From: JBFHIZ01 sp963666475
GTDB taxonomy: Bacteria; Bacillota; Clostridia; Lachnospirales; Lachnospiraceae
Direction: 5' to 3'
Length of the DNA: 64,000 nt
Assembly: GCA_963666475.2 (NCBI GenBank)
Contig: CAXXJM010000001.1
Span: forward strand, 1,612,001 to 1,676,000
Shown here: positions 34,998 to 45,040 of the stretch, one piece after another
Layout of the letters: each line of letters begins with the position of its first letter
How positions within the stretch are numbered: the stretch's first letter is position 1
The notes under the pieces: model-generated
Seen by the model: the letters and a program-made list of their open reading frames with translations, nothing else
Databases searched by the model: none
What the model was told of the DNA's origin: nothing
Position numbers and translations under genes: made by a program

Positions 34998-36893
34998 TTA
35001 GACAATAAATTTATCGACCATTTCAAGCAACCGTTCGGCTCCCTCTTTTGTCGTTTTTGTTTTATTTAATACAACCTGTGCATTTTCAGAAATTCCATTC
35101 GTCTTTTTTGCGATGTTGTTGGAGCCTTCTGCACCTTCTCCTGTCGCTGTCGTAATCTCACTAATTGTCAGCAACATAGCTTTTATTGACATTAAAAGAT
35201 CATCGGATGTACCACTGATATCAGAAATCAGCAAATGAATGGTTTCTGCATCTTTATTGTATTGTTCACCGGTCACAAGCTGTGCCTCATAATCTTTTAC
35301 CACTTGCGTATCCAAAAATTCAAGTACTTTTGAAGAGGAAACACTTAGGTTTGATACCGAATCCACCACCGTCTTTGTCACTTCACGAATCTTATCCGCT
35401 GTAGATTTTGACTGTTCTGCAAGTTTACGAATTTCGTCTGCCACAACAGCAAATCCTCGTCCAGACTCTCCCGCTCTTGCTGCCTCAATAGCGGCATTGA
35501 GGGCAAGCAAGTTTGTCTGTGCAGTGACTGCAAGTATCACATCCGTTAAAACTTCAATTTCACTAACCGATTTTGACTTTTCAATAGCTTCTCTTAATTC
35601 TATTTCGACTTCTGATTTAATTTTAAATGCTGCTTCTTGAGACAGTGATGCATTACTTCTTAGTTGCAATGCTCGTTCACTGATCTCTCCTGCAAGTTTT
35701 GTTCCTTCCTGTGTCTTCATAGCAACTGATTCAATCGATGTCTGAATTTCATGACTCATCGCATCCATTTCCTGCGTTGATGCCGCTGTTTCCTGCATAC
35801 CAGCAGAAATCTGTTCTGTCGTAGCAGATACATCATCCAAATCATCATTCAGTGCCATCATACTATCTGTAACGGTATCAACAATTTCAGATAGAACGGA
35901 TGTTTCGTCTTTGACTTCAGAGATAATTTCCCGTAAATTTCCAATGAATAAATTTAAACTTCCCGCGAGATCTCCAATCTCGTTTTTCGATTTCAAATCG
36001 ATGGTCTGTGTGAGGTCTCCACCTTTTTGAACAAGCTCCGTCATCTTGTTCTGCATTTTTTTCAAATGTGGCAAAATACTGACAATTAAAAAAACTGCCA
36101 AGGCGATGCTTACCAAGAAGGTGACGCCAAACACACCAAGTAAAATATTCCTAGACAGAATATATTGCGCTGTTCCAACTTCACTAATTTCATTGATTCC
36201 TTCAATATTTTTTTCTACCATATTTGAAGTCTTTATATTTAATGAGTCATACGCAATTTTAGAATCCCCATTGATATATTCAATGGCTTCCATCTTATCC
36301 ATGTTGTTACTCAACTCGACCAATTCATCATTTGTTAAAACAAAATTATCCCATTGTGTTTTTTGTTGATTGAGCAAGGCGCGAAGTGTCCCCATGTCTT
36401 CTGCTGTCAACTCTTCTGCATATGCTTCAAACACTTCTGCAACTTGTACTTCAATTGCATCTAATTTGTTTTCGATTGCCTTTCTTCCTGTTTCGGTATC
36501 CGTAGTTAGATGATTAAATTCAAGAATACGATATTGAGAGATTAGGCTGCTTAATAGATTTGCCTGATTGAGTTGTGGCATTCTTTCCTGAGAAATCTTA
36601 GTAGAGTTCGAATTAATCGTCCCTAGTTCGATAATGGAAAAACCAGACATCACCCCCGTAAGAATGATTAAAAGCACAAAAGTTAATATCATACTCAGCT
36701 TTATAGATAATTTGGGAATCATGATTTTAGGTAGTCTAATTTTTGTCGTTTTATGTTTCTCCTCAATTTTTGCCTCTTTATGTTTCACTTTTTTGTGTTT
36801 TGCTATTTTTATTTTCTCCCCATGTTTGCTTTTCATAGAAATGCTAGATAGTATTCCTTTTCGTTCTTTTTTTATCCCATTTTTCATACACAT
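34998..36893 (-). CDS. Methyl-accepting chemotaxis protein
   Basis: 631 residues from ATG 36893, which has AGAAAGG upstream. A long Lys-rich cytoplasmic N-terminus (about 50 residues) precedes TM1, a four-helix-bundle type sensor, TM2 (VTFLVSIALAVFLIVSIL), HAMP and the signalling domain with the hairpin tip region LAVTAQTNLLALNAAIEAARAGESGRGFAVVADEIRKLAEQ. Relays ligand binding to CheA/CheW. The basic N-terminal extension is unusual. Encoded 55 bp after an orphan solute-binding protein, which may be its ligand-binding partner. Confidence 0.9.
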   Translation of the reverse strand: MCMKNGIKKERKGILSSISMKSKHGEKIKIAKHKKVKHKEAKIEEKHKTTKIRLPKIMIPKLSIKLSMILTFVLLIILTGVMSGFSIIELGTINSNSTKISQERMPQLNQANLLSSLISQYRILEFNHLTTDTETGRKAIENKLDAIEVQVAEVFEAYAEELTAEDMGTLRALLNQQKTQWDNFVLTNDELVELSNNMDKMEAIEYINGDSKIAYDSLNIKTSNMVEKNIEGINEISEVGTAQYILSRNILLGVFGVTFLVSIALAVFLIVSILPHLKKMQNKMTELVQKGGDLTQTIDLKSKNEIGDLAGSLNLFIGNLREIISEVKDETSVLSEIVDTVTDSMMALNDDLDDVSATTEQISAGMQETAASTQEMDAMSHEIQTSIESVAMKTQEGTKLAGEISERALQLRSNASLSQEAAFKIKSEVEIELREAIEKSKSVSEIEVLTDVILAVTAQTNLLALNAAIEAARAGESGRGFAVVADEIRKLAEQSKSTADKIREVTKTVVDSVSNLSVSSSKVLEFLDTQVVKDYEAQLVTGEQYNKDAETIHLLISDISGTSDDLLMSIKAMLLTISEITTATGEGAEGSNNIAKKTNGISENAQVVLNKTKTTKEGAERLLEMVDKFIV

Positions 36894-36947
36894 ACCGTAC
36901 CTTTCTTCGACCCTGTCCATACACTATGACAGGTCCATTCATGAAAT

Positions 36948-38267
36948 TTACTTCCAATATGGATCATCGGCCAATTCGGCCAATTTGTTTCTTCGATTAT
37001 AGATCTCTTCTAGTACGTCTTCTGGTGTCATAAGCCCTACAAACATCTTTTCTATATCCTGCCCTACATCCATCCATTGTGCATCGATGTAGGATACCGC
37101 AGCCTGCATAACCAATTCTTCTTTATATTCTTTTAAATAATCCGAAATCCAGTCCGGATATTTGGATTCAATTTCCGGCCAACACGTTGCAAGAATCGTA
37201 TCGTCGCCATCCAGTCTTTTTTGCAAATTATCATGTCTTGCTAAAAATCGAAAATATGATAGGATTTCTTCCTGATAAGGACTATTTGCATTTCCATACA
37301 TCGCATTCGAGGCTGGGTTGATTCCTATCAACTGATTATCTCCCCAAGGCATAATAAATATTCCAAGCTTGTTCTCCATTTCTGGGTATTTTTTTATCAC
37401 TTCCGTTGACCAAGCCACACCTTCAAGTGTCATTGCGAACTCGCCATTTGCAAATGCTTCCATTTCATTATCCATATTATTTTCTAAAAAGTCCGTACCA
37501 TAATATCCAAGTTCTGCAAACTCATTCATCTGTGTCAGTATGGTCAGTAGTCCGGATACATTTCTAAGATCGTATGAATTTTCATTCAATTTGGTATATA
37601 AATCTGGATTATCTTGCAGATACATTGGCCCGCATTCAAAAATCGGAAGTACCTGATGCCACCCACTAGAAGTAGCCTGCCACATAGGAGTGATCCCATT
37701 TAATTTCAACCTTTCACACGTATTTTTCAATTCTTCGTAAGACGTTGGAATCGAAATTCCCAACTCTTCAAACACATCTTTTCGATAAGTATATAGCCAA
37801 ATTTTTTGTCCTGAAAATGTAATCCCATAAACCTTTCCATCGTATGATATTGCCGAAAGTACGTTTTCATCCATTCTTGAAACGAATTCCTCATTTGTCA
37901 AATCAATACAATTCAAATCTGGATGAATTCGATCATATAAGGAAAACGGATCGCTATCCACCACAAAGATGTCAGGAGCCGTCCCATCTGAAAGTTTTGT
38001 CTTTAACCCATCTCTCCACTGCGCATCCGGATATTCCTGAAATTCGATACGCACCCCTGTTTCTTCTTCAAAATCCTTTGCAAGTGCAGACATGATAGCT
38101 CCCGCATTATTTGCACTTTCATTTAGTCCAATCGTCAGCGTAATTTGTTCTTCCTCACTTTTCACCGACTCCTGCAGCTCTTCCTTCATTTGTCCACACC
38201 CGGAAAGTATCAACATACAAATTGAAATGATCCCCATCAACGCAATTTTTTTGAGCAAACAGACCAT
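36948..38267 (-). CDS. Solute-binding lipoprotein (ABC sugar-binding type) without a transporter
   Basis: 439 residues from ATG 38267 with GGGAGG upstream. Lipobox ILSGC, then a family 1 sugar-binding-protein fold (LAKDFEEETGVRIEFQEYPDAQWRDGLKTKL, GTAPDIFVVDSD, FANGEFAMTLEG). No permease or ATPase gene is nearby. It lies between a sensory GGDEF-EAL gene, which it overlaps by coupling, and an MCP gene. This placement suggests a sensor subunit rather than a transport subunit. Confidence 0.87.
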   Translation of the reverse strand: MVCLLKKIALMGIISICMLILSGCGQMKEELQESVKSEEEQITLTIGLNESANNAGAIMSALAKDFEEETGVRIEFQEYPDAQWRDGLKTKLSDGTAPDIFVVDSDPFSLYDRIHPDLNCIDLTNEEFVSRMDENVLSAISYDGKVYGITFSGQKIWLYTYRKDVFEELGISIPTSYEELKNTCERLKLNGITPMWQATSSGWHQVLPIFECGPMYLQDNPDLYTKLNENSYDLRNVSGLLTILTQMNEFAELGYYGTDFLENNMDNEMEAFANGEFAMTLEGVAWSTEVIKKYPEMENKLGIFIMPWGDNQLIGINPASNAMYGNANSPYQEEILSYFRFLARHDNLQKRLDGDDTILATCWPEIESKYPDWISDYLKEYKEELVMQAAVSYIDAQWMDVGQDIEKMFVGLMTPEDVLEEIYNRRNKLAELADDPYWK

Positions 38268-38278
38268 AGTCCCTCCCA

Positions 38279-40723
38279 TCAAAGTTCATATTTTTTTTGC
38301 AATTCTTCACCAGCTAATGCTCGACTGTATAAGTAACCTTGTACCATATCGCACCCTAACTCTTGTAGCTTTTTCAGTTGTTCTAATTCTTCAATTCCTT
38401 CCGCAATCACTGTTACTTTTTTATTATGTGCTAGTAGAATAATTGTTTCTACCAGTTGTGCATCATACTCTTTTATACATATTCCTTCTACAAAGGAACG
38501 ATCAATTTTCAAAACAGAAATCGGAAGTTCCTTAAAATATCCCAAAGAAGAATATCCTGTGCCAAAATCATCCAAATGTATTTCAATGCCTTTTTCTCGT
38601 AGGCTACCAATCACATCACTACCTGCTGCCAAAGAACGCATTAAAACAGATTCCGTAATCTCCAAAGAGATCCATTCCGGTTTTACTTTGTTTACTTCTA
38701 AAATCTGCATCAGTCTTTCCGGGAAATTAGTACCCAGTAATTGCGAAGGAGAAATATTGATTGCTACACTTACAATCCTCTTTTTGTCCTGATTAATACG
38801 TTTTGCAAAAAGACTTGCTTCTTCAATGATTCCCATACCGAATTCTGTCATCATTCCCATTTCTTCAATAATCTGAATGACTTGAAACGGACTCATTGAT
38901 AATTCACAATCATCTTGCCATCTTAATAAGGCCTCACAACCTACTATATTTCCTGTCATCGCGTTAAAATATGGTTGATAGTGCATTACAAATTTGCAAT
39001 TTTTAACTGCCCTTCGAACCAGTTCTTGTTGGTTCGACTTATCAAGAATCTTGTCATACATTTCATCTTCAAATAAAATAATGCGATCTCTTCCTAGTTC
39101 TTTTGCACGGTATAGTGCAATATCTGCCAGTGTCAGTAACTCATGTCTTGTGTTTGCATGTTCATTAAAAATACTGACTCCCATACTGATTGTTATCATA
39201 TGTGTAATCTGATTGATGACAATAGGTTCCTTTATGACACTTTTAAATGTATCTAGCAATTTCTCCAAATGCTCGACGTGCATAAAGTCTCGAATTACAA
39301 TAATAAATTCATCCCCTCCGAATCGTCCAATCGATATATGCTCATTGGATATCGCATTCATTCTATTTCCGATGAAACTAAGGATTTCATCTCCAACATC
39401 ATGCCCATACGTATCATTAATTAGTTTAAAATTATCAATATCTAAAAAACCAACTGCAATTCGGTTGCTATTTTTTGCTTTTCGTATGATCTCATCCATA
39501 TATTTTGTAATGGCAAGTCTATTTTGAAGCCCAGTCAATGCATCCTGATATATGAGGTTATGAATTTGGCGCCCTTGCAAATCTACTTTTTCCAAACTAT
39601 CGGTCAATTTTTTATTGCTATCAAGCAATTCTCGATTCGTAAGATCATTCTCATTATTCAAGTCTAAAATACGTTGTACCAATCGATTATAGCTACTGGC
39701 AAGTTTTCCGATTTCATCTTCTCCCAAATCAGAATCAAGTTTTACAAGTGAATTCCCTTCTGCATTTGCACCACGATTCATGACCGAGGCCAATCGCTCA
39801 AGTCTCGCAATAATGGTGTGGGCAAGACCATAAAACATGAAGAAGGAGCATACTAGTACCGCTGCGAAAATACCATATATCATGAAGACCTTCGCACCGA
39901 ATCCTTTTTGTAAGAGATTGGAATCATATACAATGGAAATCTTCCAACCAGACAAAATATCATCTTCTGAAAACTCTTTTTCAAACAACTCATAAGATGG
40001 ACTTGCAAGCATCTCCAGATAAGACATGTCACTGTCTAAATATTCTAGAATAACAGTTCCATCTGGAGCTGTCAGGCACAATTGCTTTTCCCCATCTTCG
40101 AGGTATCCAACATTCAAATTATTTCTTAGCCAGTCTGATGAAATCTCAATTTTGACAAAATTATTACTATCGTAATTTAATACATTTAATCTTCGAATAT
40201 AGTAAATATAAGGAGTATCTTCAACTATGCGATACCCAATAAATGGATTTCTGCTTGATTTTTGATATTCTTGATACCATGTGGAATCTAAAATCTCCGG
40301 ACTCAAAAAATGTCCATGTTCTGTTTCAAAAACGTTTACGTTTTCATAATATAAATCAATATTACTGATATATGGATGTACAATTTTGTATGAAATCACC
40401 TGTGAATCGATGTTCCGTAAAACAGAAATAGATTCGTTGCTGTTTGGACTGTATGTTTCGAGTGCCCAAGCCACATCAGAATCTGCAAAATAAATAGCCC
40501 CCAGTTGTTTCACGGTCTCTACGGTGGTTGAAATATTTGATTCTAGTCGCGTCAATTCGCCCTCAATCACTGCCTGCTCTCTTTTGTCAAATTCATCTTC
40601 GACCTGCATGATTACCGCAAGTAACAAAACGATCGTTGGAATGAATATGCCAATAAAAAAAAGAAGCATAATTTTTTGTTTGATCCGAATATTAGCAATT
40701 TTTGTCGTCATAATAGTAAACAT
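38279..40723 (-). CDS. Sensory GGDEF-EAL protein with extracellular Cache-like domain
   Basis: 814 residues. TM1 (LLFFIGIFIPTIVLLLAVIM), an extracytoplasmic sensor to about residue 275, TM2, HAMP (RLERLASVMNR ... EIGKLASSYNRLV), GGDEF with IGRFGGDEFIIVI, and EAL with CEALLRW, INISPSQL, LEITESV, DDFGTGYSSLG, KIDRSFV and AEGIEE. Both catalytic motifs are complete; no RxxD inhibitory site. Its stop lies within 15 bp of the solute-binding protein start, so the two are co-expressed, and the binding protein could load the sensor domain. Confidence 0.88.
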   Translation of the reverse strand: MFTIMTTKIANIRIKQKIMLLFFIGIFIPTIVLLLAVIMQVEDEFDKREQAVIEGELTRLESNISTTVETVKQLGAIYFADSDVAWALETYSPNSNESISVLRNIDSQVISYKIVHPYISNIDLYYENVNVFETEHGHFLSPEILDSTWYQEYQKSSRNPFIGYRIVEDTPYIYYIRRLNVLNYDSNNFVKIEISSDWLRNNLNVGYLEDGEKQLCLTAPDGTVILEYLDSDMSYLEMLASPSYELFEKEFSEDDILSGWKISIVYDSNLLQKGFGAKVFMIYGIFAAVLVCSFFMFYGLAHTIIARLERLASVMNRGANAEGNSLVKLDSDLGEDEIGKLASSYNRLVQRILDLNNENDLTNRELLDSNKKLTDSLEKVDLQGRQIHNLIYQDALTGLQNRLAITKYMDEIIRKAKNSNRIAVGFLDIDNFKLINDTYGHDVGDEILSFIGNRMNAISNEHISIGRFGGDEFIIVIRDFMHVEHLEKLLDTFKSVIKEPIVINQITHMITISMGVSIFNEHANTRHELLTLADIALYRAKELGRDRIILFEDEMYDKILDKSNQQELVRRAVKNCKFVMHYQPYFNAMTGNIVGCEALLRWQDDCELSMSPFQVIQIIEEMGMMTEFGMGIIEEASLFAKRINQDKKRIVSVAINISPSQLLGTNFPERLMQILEVNKVKPEWISLEITESVLMRSLAAGSDVIGSLREKGIEIHLDDFGTGYSSLGYFKELPISVLKIDRSFVEGICIKEYDAQLVETIILLAHNKKVTVIAEGIEELEQLKKLQELGCDMVQGYLYSRALAGEELQKKYEL

Positions 40724-40868
40724 ACATTCACGCCTCTTAATCCCTTCACAAAAAACCCTTCTTATTGTTTTATTTTACCTTTTTTTCATGATATTTGTCA
40801 ATCTTCTTAGGTATTATTTCCTACATCTTATTTCATGATATTCTATTTGTCAGATAATTTTTTCACAA

Positions 40869-40900
40869 AAAAAGACTTACCATTTGTCGTAAGTCTTTTT
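40869..40900. terminator. Strong bidirectional terminator
   Basis: AAAAAGACTTAC-CATTTGTC-GTAAGTCTTTTT, a perfect 12-bp stem directly after the stop of the 7TM-GGDEF gene. Confidence 0.9.
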
Positions 40901-40902
40901 GA

Positions 40903-42354
40903 TTAGAATAACCGTATTTTATTTTTTTTCATTTCATACATCATTTGATCTGCAATACTTAGCTTTTGTGAGAATGAGTCTTCTTTGGATCGATAAATAG
41001 CATGTCCCACGGAAATCGTGGCTGTTATTTTGTTTAGCTGAATTTTCACATCACCAATTGATTCTGCTATTTTTATGAGTTCTTCGTCCGACAAAAGAAA
41101 TGGTATTACAATTAAGAATTCATCACCACCTAGTCTTACTATAAAACTTTTTTCAGAAATCAGGTTTTGAATCTCTTTTACCATTTGGACAATCAGCCAA
41201 TCCCCTTTTTCATGCCCGTACTGGTCGTTGATTTCTTTCAAGGAATTGATATCACCATAAATCAGCCCTATCGGGAATAGTGATTCTTCTGCTGTCTTTT
41301 GCCATTCTCTCAAATAATGCTTGTTATAGACCTCAGTCAATCCATCATGAAAACTGAGGTAATTCATTTTTTTCAAATACTTTTCTTTCTCCGTGATATC
41401 TTGTAATACATAAGAATACCCATAAACCCGATGCTTCGAATTATAGACCTCTCCGTGCACAATCTTATATATTGAACCATAAAGCTCAATGGATTGGTCG
41501 GATTCAATCCAAGGACAAACATCAAGCAAATATTTACCAATAACATTTTCCAGTTGCCTTGAAATAACGATTTCAGCCAAAGCATTCATATCCACAATCT
41601 GTTTCTCTAAATTCGTTACAAAGATTGGTTGTTTAATCTGCATAAAAATCTGATTTCTTGCAATCGGCCCGATGATAAACGATCGATCCATCTTATATGC
41701 ATAAAGCATCAACAATGCAGTCGCATTCATTGCAATCGGAGTCGGATCCACCGTTTTATCGTTAAGTCCAAAAATAATATAAACAAAATTCGCCAAAAAT
41801 GGAACCAATATTGCCAAAAGCATGGATACATATTTTTTTCTCTGCATCTTTGAAGATGTAATAATCGCGTAGATTGCCATGATGGCGGAAACCGCAAACA
41901 TCATATAATTACTAATCGTCATAACATAAAAAAGAACGGAATTCTTTGTGAATACCACTCCAATACCACCGACATATTCGACCCATAAAGCAGTACGAAA
42001 CAATTGATGAAGTGGGTTTGATAGTACGACTAGTATCATCACAATTGGATACAGATAAAATGCGAATAACTTCTTCCAGTTCATATCCGAAACGAGATTT
42101 GTAAAATACACGGTAAATAGAACCATATGAACAGCCATTGTCGTCATCCCAATATATTTCATCTCGTGAAGCCAAATCTTCAAATTCTCTTGTTCTACAA
42201 TTGTACTTAATAACAAAAATGCGTTCCATAATCCAGTGCTGAAAAAAGTCAAAGATAAAAAAACAGTCATCTTTGAGTGACCGGTCCGAATCAAGTGTAT
42301 TCCTATTGAAGACAGTAAAAGTACTCCTACTATATATAATATTTGAATCATCAT
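40903..42354 (-). CDS. 7TM diguanylate cyclase (HisKA_7TM-PAS-GGDEF)
   Basis: 483 residues. Seven hydrophobic helices (to about 225) of the N-terminal histidine-kinase-7TM type, a PAS-like segment (ITRNQIFMQIKQPIFVTNLEKQIVDMNALA-type), and a GGDEF domain with VRLGGDEFLIVI. No EAL and no RxxD inhibitory site (EKSF). Expected to make c-di-GMP. Divergent from the plus-strand MCP. RBS AAGGAG is 12 bp upstream. Confidence 0.88.
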   Translation of the reverse strand: MMIQILYIVGVLLLSSIGIHLIRTGHSKMTVFLSLTFFSTGLWNAFLLLSTIVEQENLKIWLHEMKYIGMTTMAVHMVLFTVYFTNLVSDMNWKKLFAFYLYPIVMILVVLSNPLHQLFRTALWVEYVGGIGVVFTKNSVLFYVMTISNYMMFAVSAIMAIYAIITSSKMQRKKYVSMLLAILVPFLANFVYIIFGLNDKTVDPTPIAMNATALLMLYAYKMDRSFIIGPIARNQIFMQIKQPIFVTNLEKQIVDMNALAEIVISRQLENVIGKYLLDVCPWIESDQSIELYGSIYKIVHGEVYNSKHRVYGYSYVLQDITEKEKYLKKMNYLSFHDGLTEVYNKHYLREWQKTAEESLFPIGLIYGDINSLKEINDQYGHEKGDWLIVQMVKEIQNLISEKSFIVRLGGDEFLIVIPFLLSDEELIKIAESIGDVKIQLNKITATISVGHAIYRSKEDSFSQKLSIADQMMYEMKKNKIRLF

Positions 42355-42487
42355 AAATCAAGCATCTCCTTTTTTTTATTATACGAATAAAATTATGGAA
42401 TTACAACCACACTACACATTTTACCTAAATCTTACAACTTTACATAAGGTTTACTCATTTTTTACATGATTTCAGACTCGAATCCTT

Positions 42488-42503
42488 TTGTAATACGTTA
42501 CAA
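42488..42503. promoter_or_regulatory. Dyad upstream of the MCP gene
   Basis: TTGTAA-TACG-TTACAA lies between the divergent cyclase and MCP genes, about 45 bp ahead of the MCP start. The symmetry suggests an operator; the regulator is unknown. Confidence 0.35.
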
Positions 42504-42547
42504 TTTCAAGCATACCCATACTTTGGTACTATAGGAGGATTTCTGCA

Positions 42548-44515
42548 ATGAAACTAAAAAAACTTGGAAGCAAACTCATATTACTCTTTATTATACTTGT
42601 TGGATCCTGTGTGATCATTCTAAGTGGCATATCCATTCTTTCTGAGCAAAAAATCATACATGAACAATTAACCTATAGCACAAGTGAAGCAGCCTCCTCT
42701 CTAGCTGACGAAGTAGACACATTGCTCACAGATCGTATGCATATGCTTTCATCTGTAGCAGAGCTTTCCTATATTAAAGATTTCACGTTTCTTAGTTCCT
42801 ATGACACGATAAAGAGCATACAAAAGTCATATCCTGATTTTCAATTATTGTTTCTAGCCGATACTACAGGCGACCAATTTATCAAATCAAATGGTTCCTG
42901 TATCGGTAACATCTCCGAGGAGAGTTATTTTCAAATATGTATCAGCACAGATGCACCCGTTATTAGTGATGTGATTACCTCTGAAATCACCTGCCGCCCC
43001 GCAGTCAACCTTGCCGTTCCGGTACACAACAAAGACGGTGATCTGGTTGGAATCCTAGGCGGAACATTCGATTTAAGCGAACTCGAAGATATGCGTCTCG
43101 AATATCTTCGCGGTGAGACTGGATATTCATTTATTACTGACTCTGCTGGAATTGCTCTGGCACATCCAAATGAAGAATATGTAATATCAAAGCAAGACTT
43201 ATCCAATCTTGAAATCGTTAAGGAGGCATTCTTATCGAAAGAAGGTTCTCTCGATTATACGGAACAAGGGGTACCGATCTATGGAAGTTATGCTACGGTA
43301 GCATCAACCGGATGGGCCGTTGTTATGAGACAAACTAGCAATGAAGCATATCAGGATATTCAGAATTCCTTAAATCGCAGTCTACTGTATGGAGCAATGA
43401 TTCTGTTTGTTGCAATACTTACTGGAATCATCTTTTCAAAGTTTTTAACTGCTCCATTACACAATTTAGCGAAGAACGCTTCCGTTCTATCCACAGGTGA
43501 TCTTACTAAAGAAATCAAAACTTCTTCCAAGGACGAAATCGGGCAACTCGGAAGTGTTTTTGAACAGATGCGAATGAACCTTAAAAGCTTAATATCAAAT
43601 CTATCCACTGCAGCTGAAGAAGTAAAGAATGACATCATCAGTACTGATTCCTATGCAAAATCTATTGAAGAATTTTCAGAATCCATCACAACTTCGATTC
43701 ATGAATTTGCAAAAGGTACGAATGAACAGGCCGAAAATGTCCAAACAGCAGCGAAAGCAGTACAAAATATATCAGAATCTATTGACTTTATTGCCATAAA
43801 TAGCGAACGTTCTCATGACACATCTGAGGCAGCCAGTAAACTTGCAGCAAGTGGAAGTGCTTTAGTTACCAAACAAAATGAAAAAATCGCGGAATCGACG
43901 GCAGCGGTTTCAAAGGTTGCTGAAATCATACATTCCCTGAATGCAAATAATGAGGAAATTGGTGAAATAGCTGATGTCATTGCTCGTGTCACCAAACAAA
44001 CCAATCTTCTAGCTTTAAATGCGGCCATTGAAGCCGCAAGAGCAGGGGAGCAGGGAAAGGGATTTGCCGTTGTAGCAGAACAAGTACGACTCCTCGCTGA
44101 AGAATCACAAATCTCTACTTCACGAATTCGAGAAATCGTTCAAATGGTTCAAAGCACAACTGGATTGGCTGTTGAACGCGCTGATCTCGCTAGTACCGCA
44201 ATACAAATTCAAAATGAATCCATTCATGAAACTTCTGAAATTTTTGGGTCCATTGTAACACTTGTACATGAAATATCTCAGGAATTGAAAGCAATCACTT
44301 CCAAAACGTTAAATGTAAAAGAAGAAAGCAAGCAGATTTTGAAAAGTATGGAGTCCTTGATGGGAGTATCTGAAGAATCAGCAGCAAGCGCAGAAGAAAT
44401 CACTGCCGCTGCAACTGAGCAGATGGATTCGATCCGAAAGATGGTTCTAAAAATGAATAAACTAAATGCACTTGCCGATGATCTTGCGATGCAGGCCAGT
44501 GCATTTAAACAATAA
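42548..44515 (+). CDS. Methyl-accepting chemotaxis protein (double-Cache type)
   Basis: 655 residues with AGGAGG upstream. TM1 (LILLFIILVGSCVIILSGI), extracellular dCache sensor (about 35-275, including DITYSSF-like SFITDSAGIALAHPNEEY), TM2, HAMP (APLHNLAKNASVLSTGDLTKEI), and the signalling tip KQTNLLALNAAIEAARAGEQGKGFAVVAEQVRLLAEES. dCache MCPs commonly bind amino acids or other small ligands. One of the few genes on the plus strand. Confidence 0.92.
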   Translation: MKLKKLGSKLILLFIILVGSCVIILSGISILSEQKIIHEQLTYSTSEAASSLADEVDTLLTDRMHMLSSVAELSYIKDFTFLSSYDTIKSIQKSYPDFQLLFLADTTGDQFIKSNGSCIGNISEESYFQICISTDAPVISDVITSEITCRPAVNLAVPVHNKDGDLVGILGGTFDLSELEDMRLEYLRGETGYSFITDSAGIALAHPNEEYVISKQDLSNLEIVKEAFLSKEGSLDYTEQGVPIYGSYATVASTGWAVVMRQTSNEAYQDIQNSLNRSLLYGAMILFVAILTGIIFSKFLTAPLHNLAKNASVLSTGDLTKEIKTSSKDEIGQLGSVFEQMRMNLKSLISNLSTAAEEVKNDIISTDSYAKSIEEFSESITTSIHEFAKGTNEQAENVQTAAKAVQNISESIDFIAINSERSHDTSEAASKLAASGSALVTKQNEKIAESTAAVSKVAEIIHSLNANNEEIGEIADVIARVTKQTNLLALNAAIEAARAGEQGKGFAVVAEQVRLLAEESQISTSRIREIVQMVQSTTGLAVERADLASTAIQIQNESIHETSEIFGSIVTLVHEISQELKAITSKTLNVKEESKQILKSMESLMGVSEESAASAEEITAAATEQMDSIRKMVLKMNKLNALADDLAMQASAFKQ

Positions 44516-44540
44516 GGATTATGAAATTTAGGATGGGGGC

Positions 44541-45029
44541 CTATTCTTTTTTCATAATTACGAATTTTAACATAGGATAGTTGATCACTACTTGTAAAAA
44601 GATGTTTACTGCATTGGCAATCGTTGGAGCAAATCCACCAACAATTGGGCTGATCAATGCAATTACGTGAGGTGGTAGCCAAATGGAAATAATTCCTGCT
44701 ACGGTTACCGTTAATATATACCAAGGAAGAACCTTGATAATATTACAATTTGCACCAAATACCACTTTTCTTTGTACGATAAAATTTACGATCTGAGCGC
44801 AAATATACGCCAATAAAAAGGATAAGAATCCGGTTAGACCACCTTCTGAAACAGGATAATCAAAGATAAACCATGAAAATGCCTGGTCTTTAAAACTCTT
44901 GAAAATAAATCCTGTCGATAGCCAAAGTGTAACAAAATTAGTAATTGTTGCTACATTACTCATTATATTAAAAAGTATAAATTCATATAAATCTGGGTGT
45001 TTTTCTTTCCATGCAAGCATTGCATTCAT
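44541..45029 (-). CDS. GtrA-family membrane protein
   Basis: 162 residues with four predicted membrane helices and the GtrA-like pattern (ATITNFVTLWLSTGFIF, FLLAYICAQIVNFIVQRKVVFG). Family members help move lipid-linked sugars or anchor polysaccharide synthesis. The ATG at 45029 follows AGAGGA; it begins about 10 bp after the GH3 gene and is in one transcript with it. Confidence 0.82.
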   Translation of the reverse strand: MNAMLAWKEKHPDLYEFILFNIMSNVATITNFVTLWLSTGFIFKSFKDQAFSWFIFDYPVSEGGLTGFLSFLLAYICAQIVNFIVQRKVVFGANCNIIKVLPWYILTVTVAGIISIWLPPHVIALISPIVGGFAPTIANAVNIFLQVVINYPMLKFVIMKKE

Positions 45030-45040
45030 CACTGCTTCCT

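Noticed and set aside
32824..42547. c-di-GMP (GEMM) riboswitch near the GGDEF genes
   Set aside because: I searched the short intergenic gaps and saw no GEMM-like core; gaps of 50 bp are too short.
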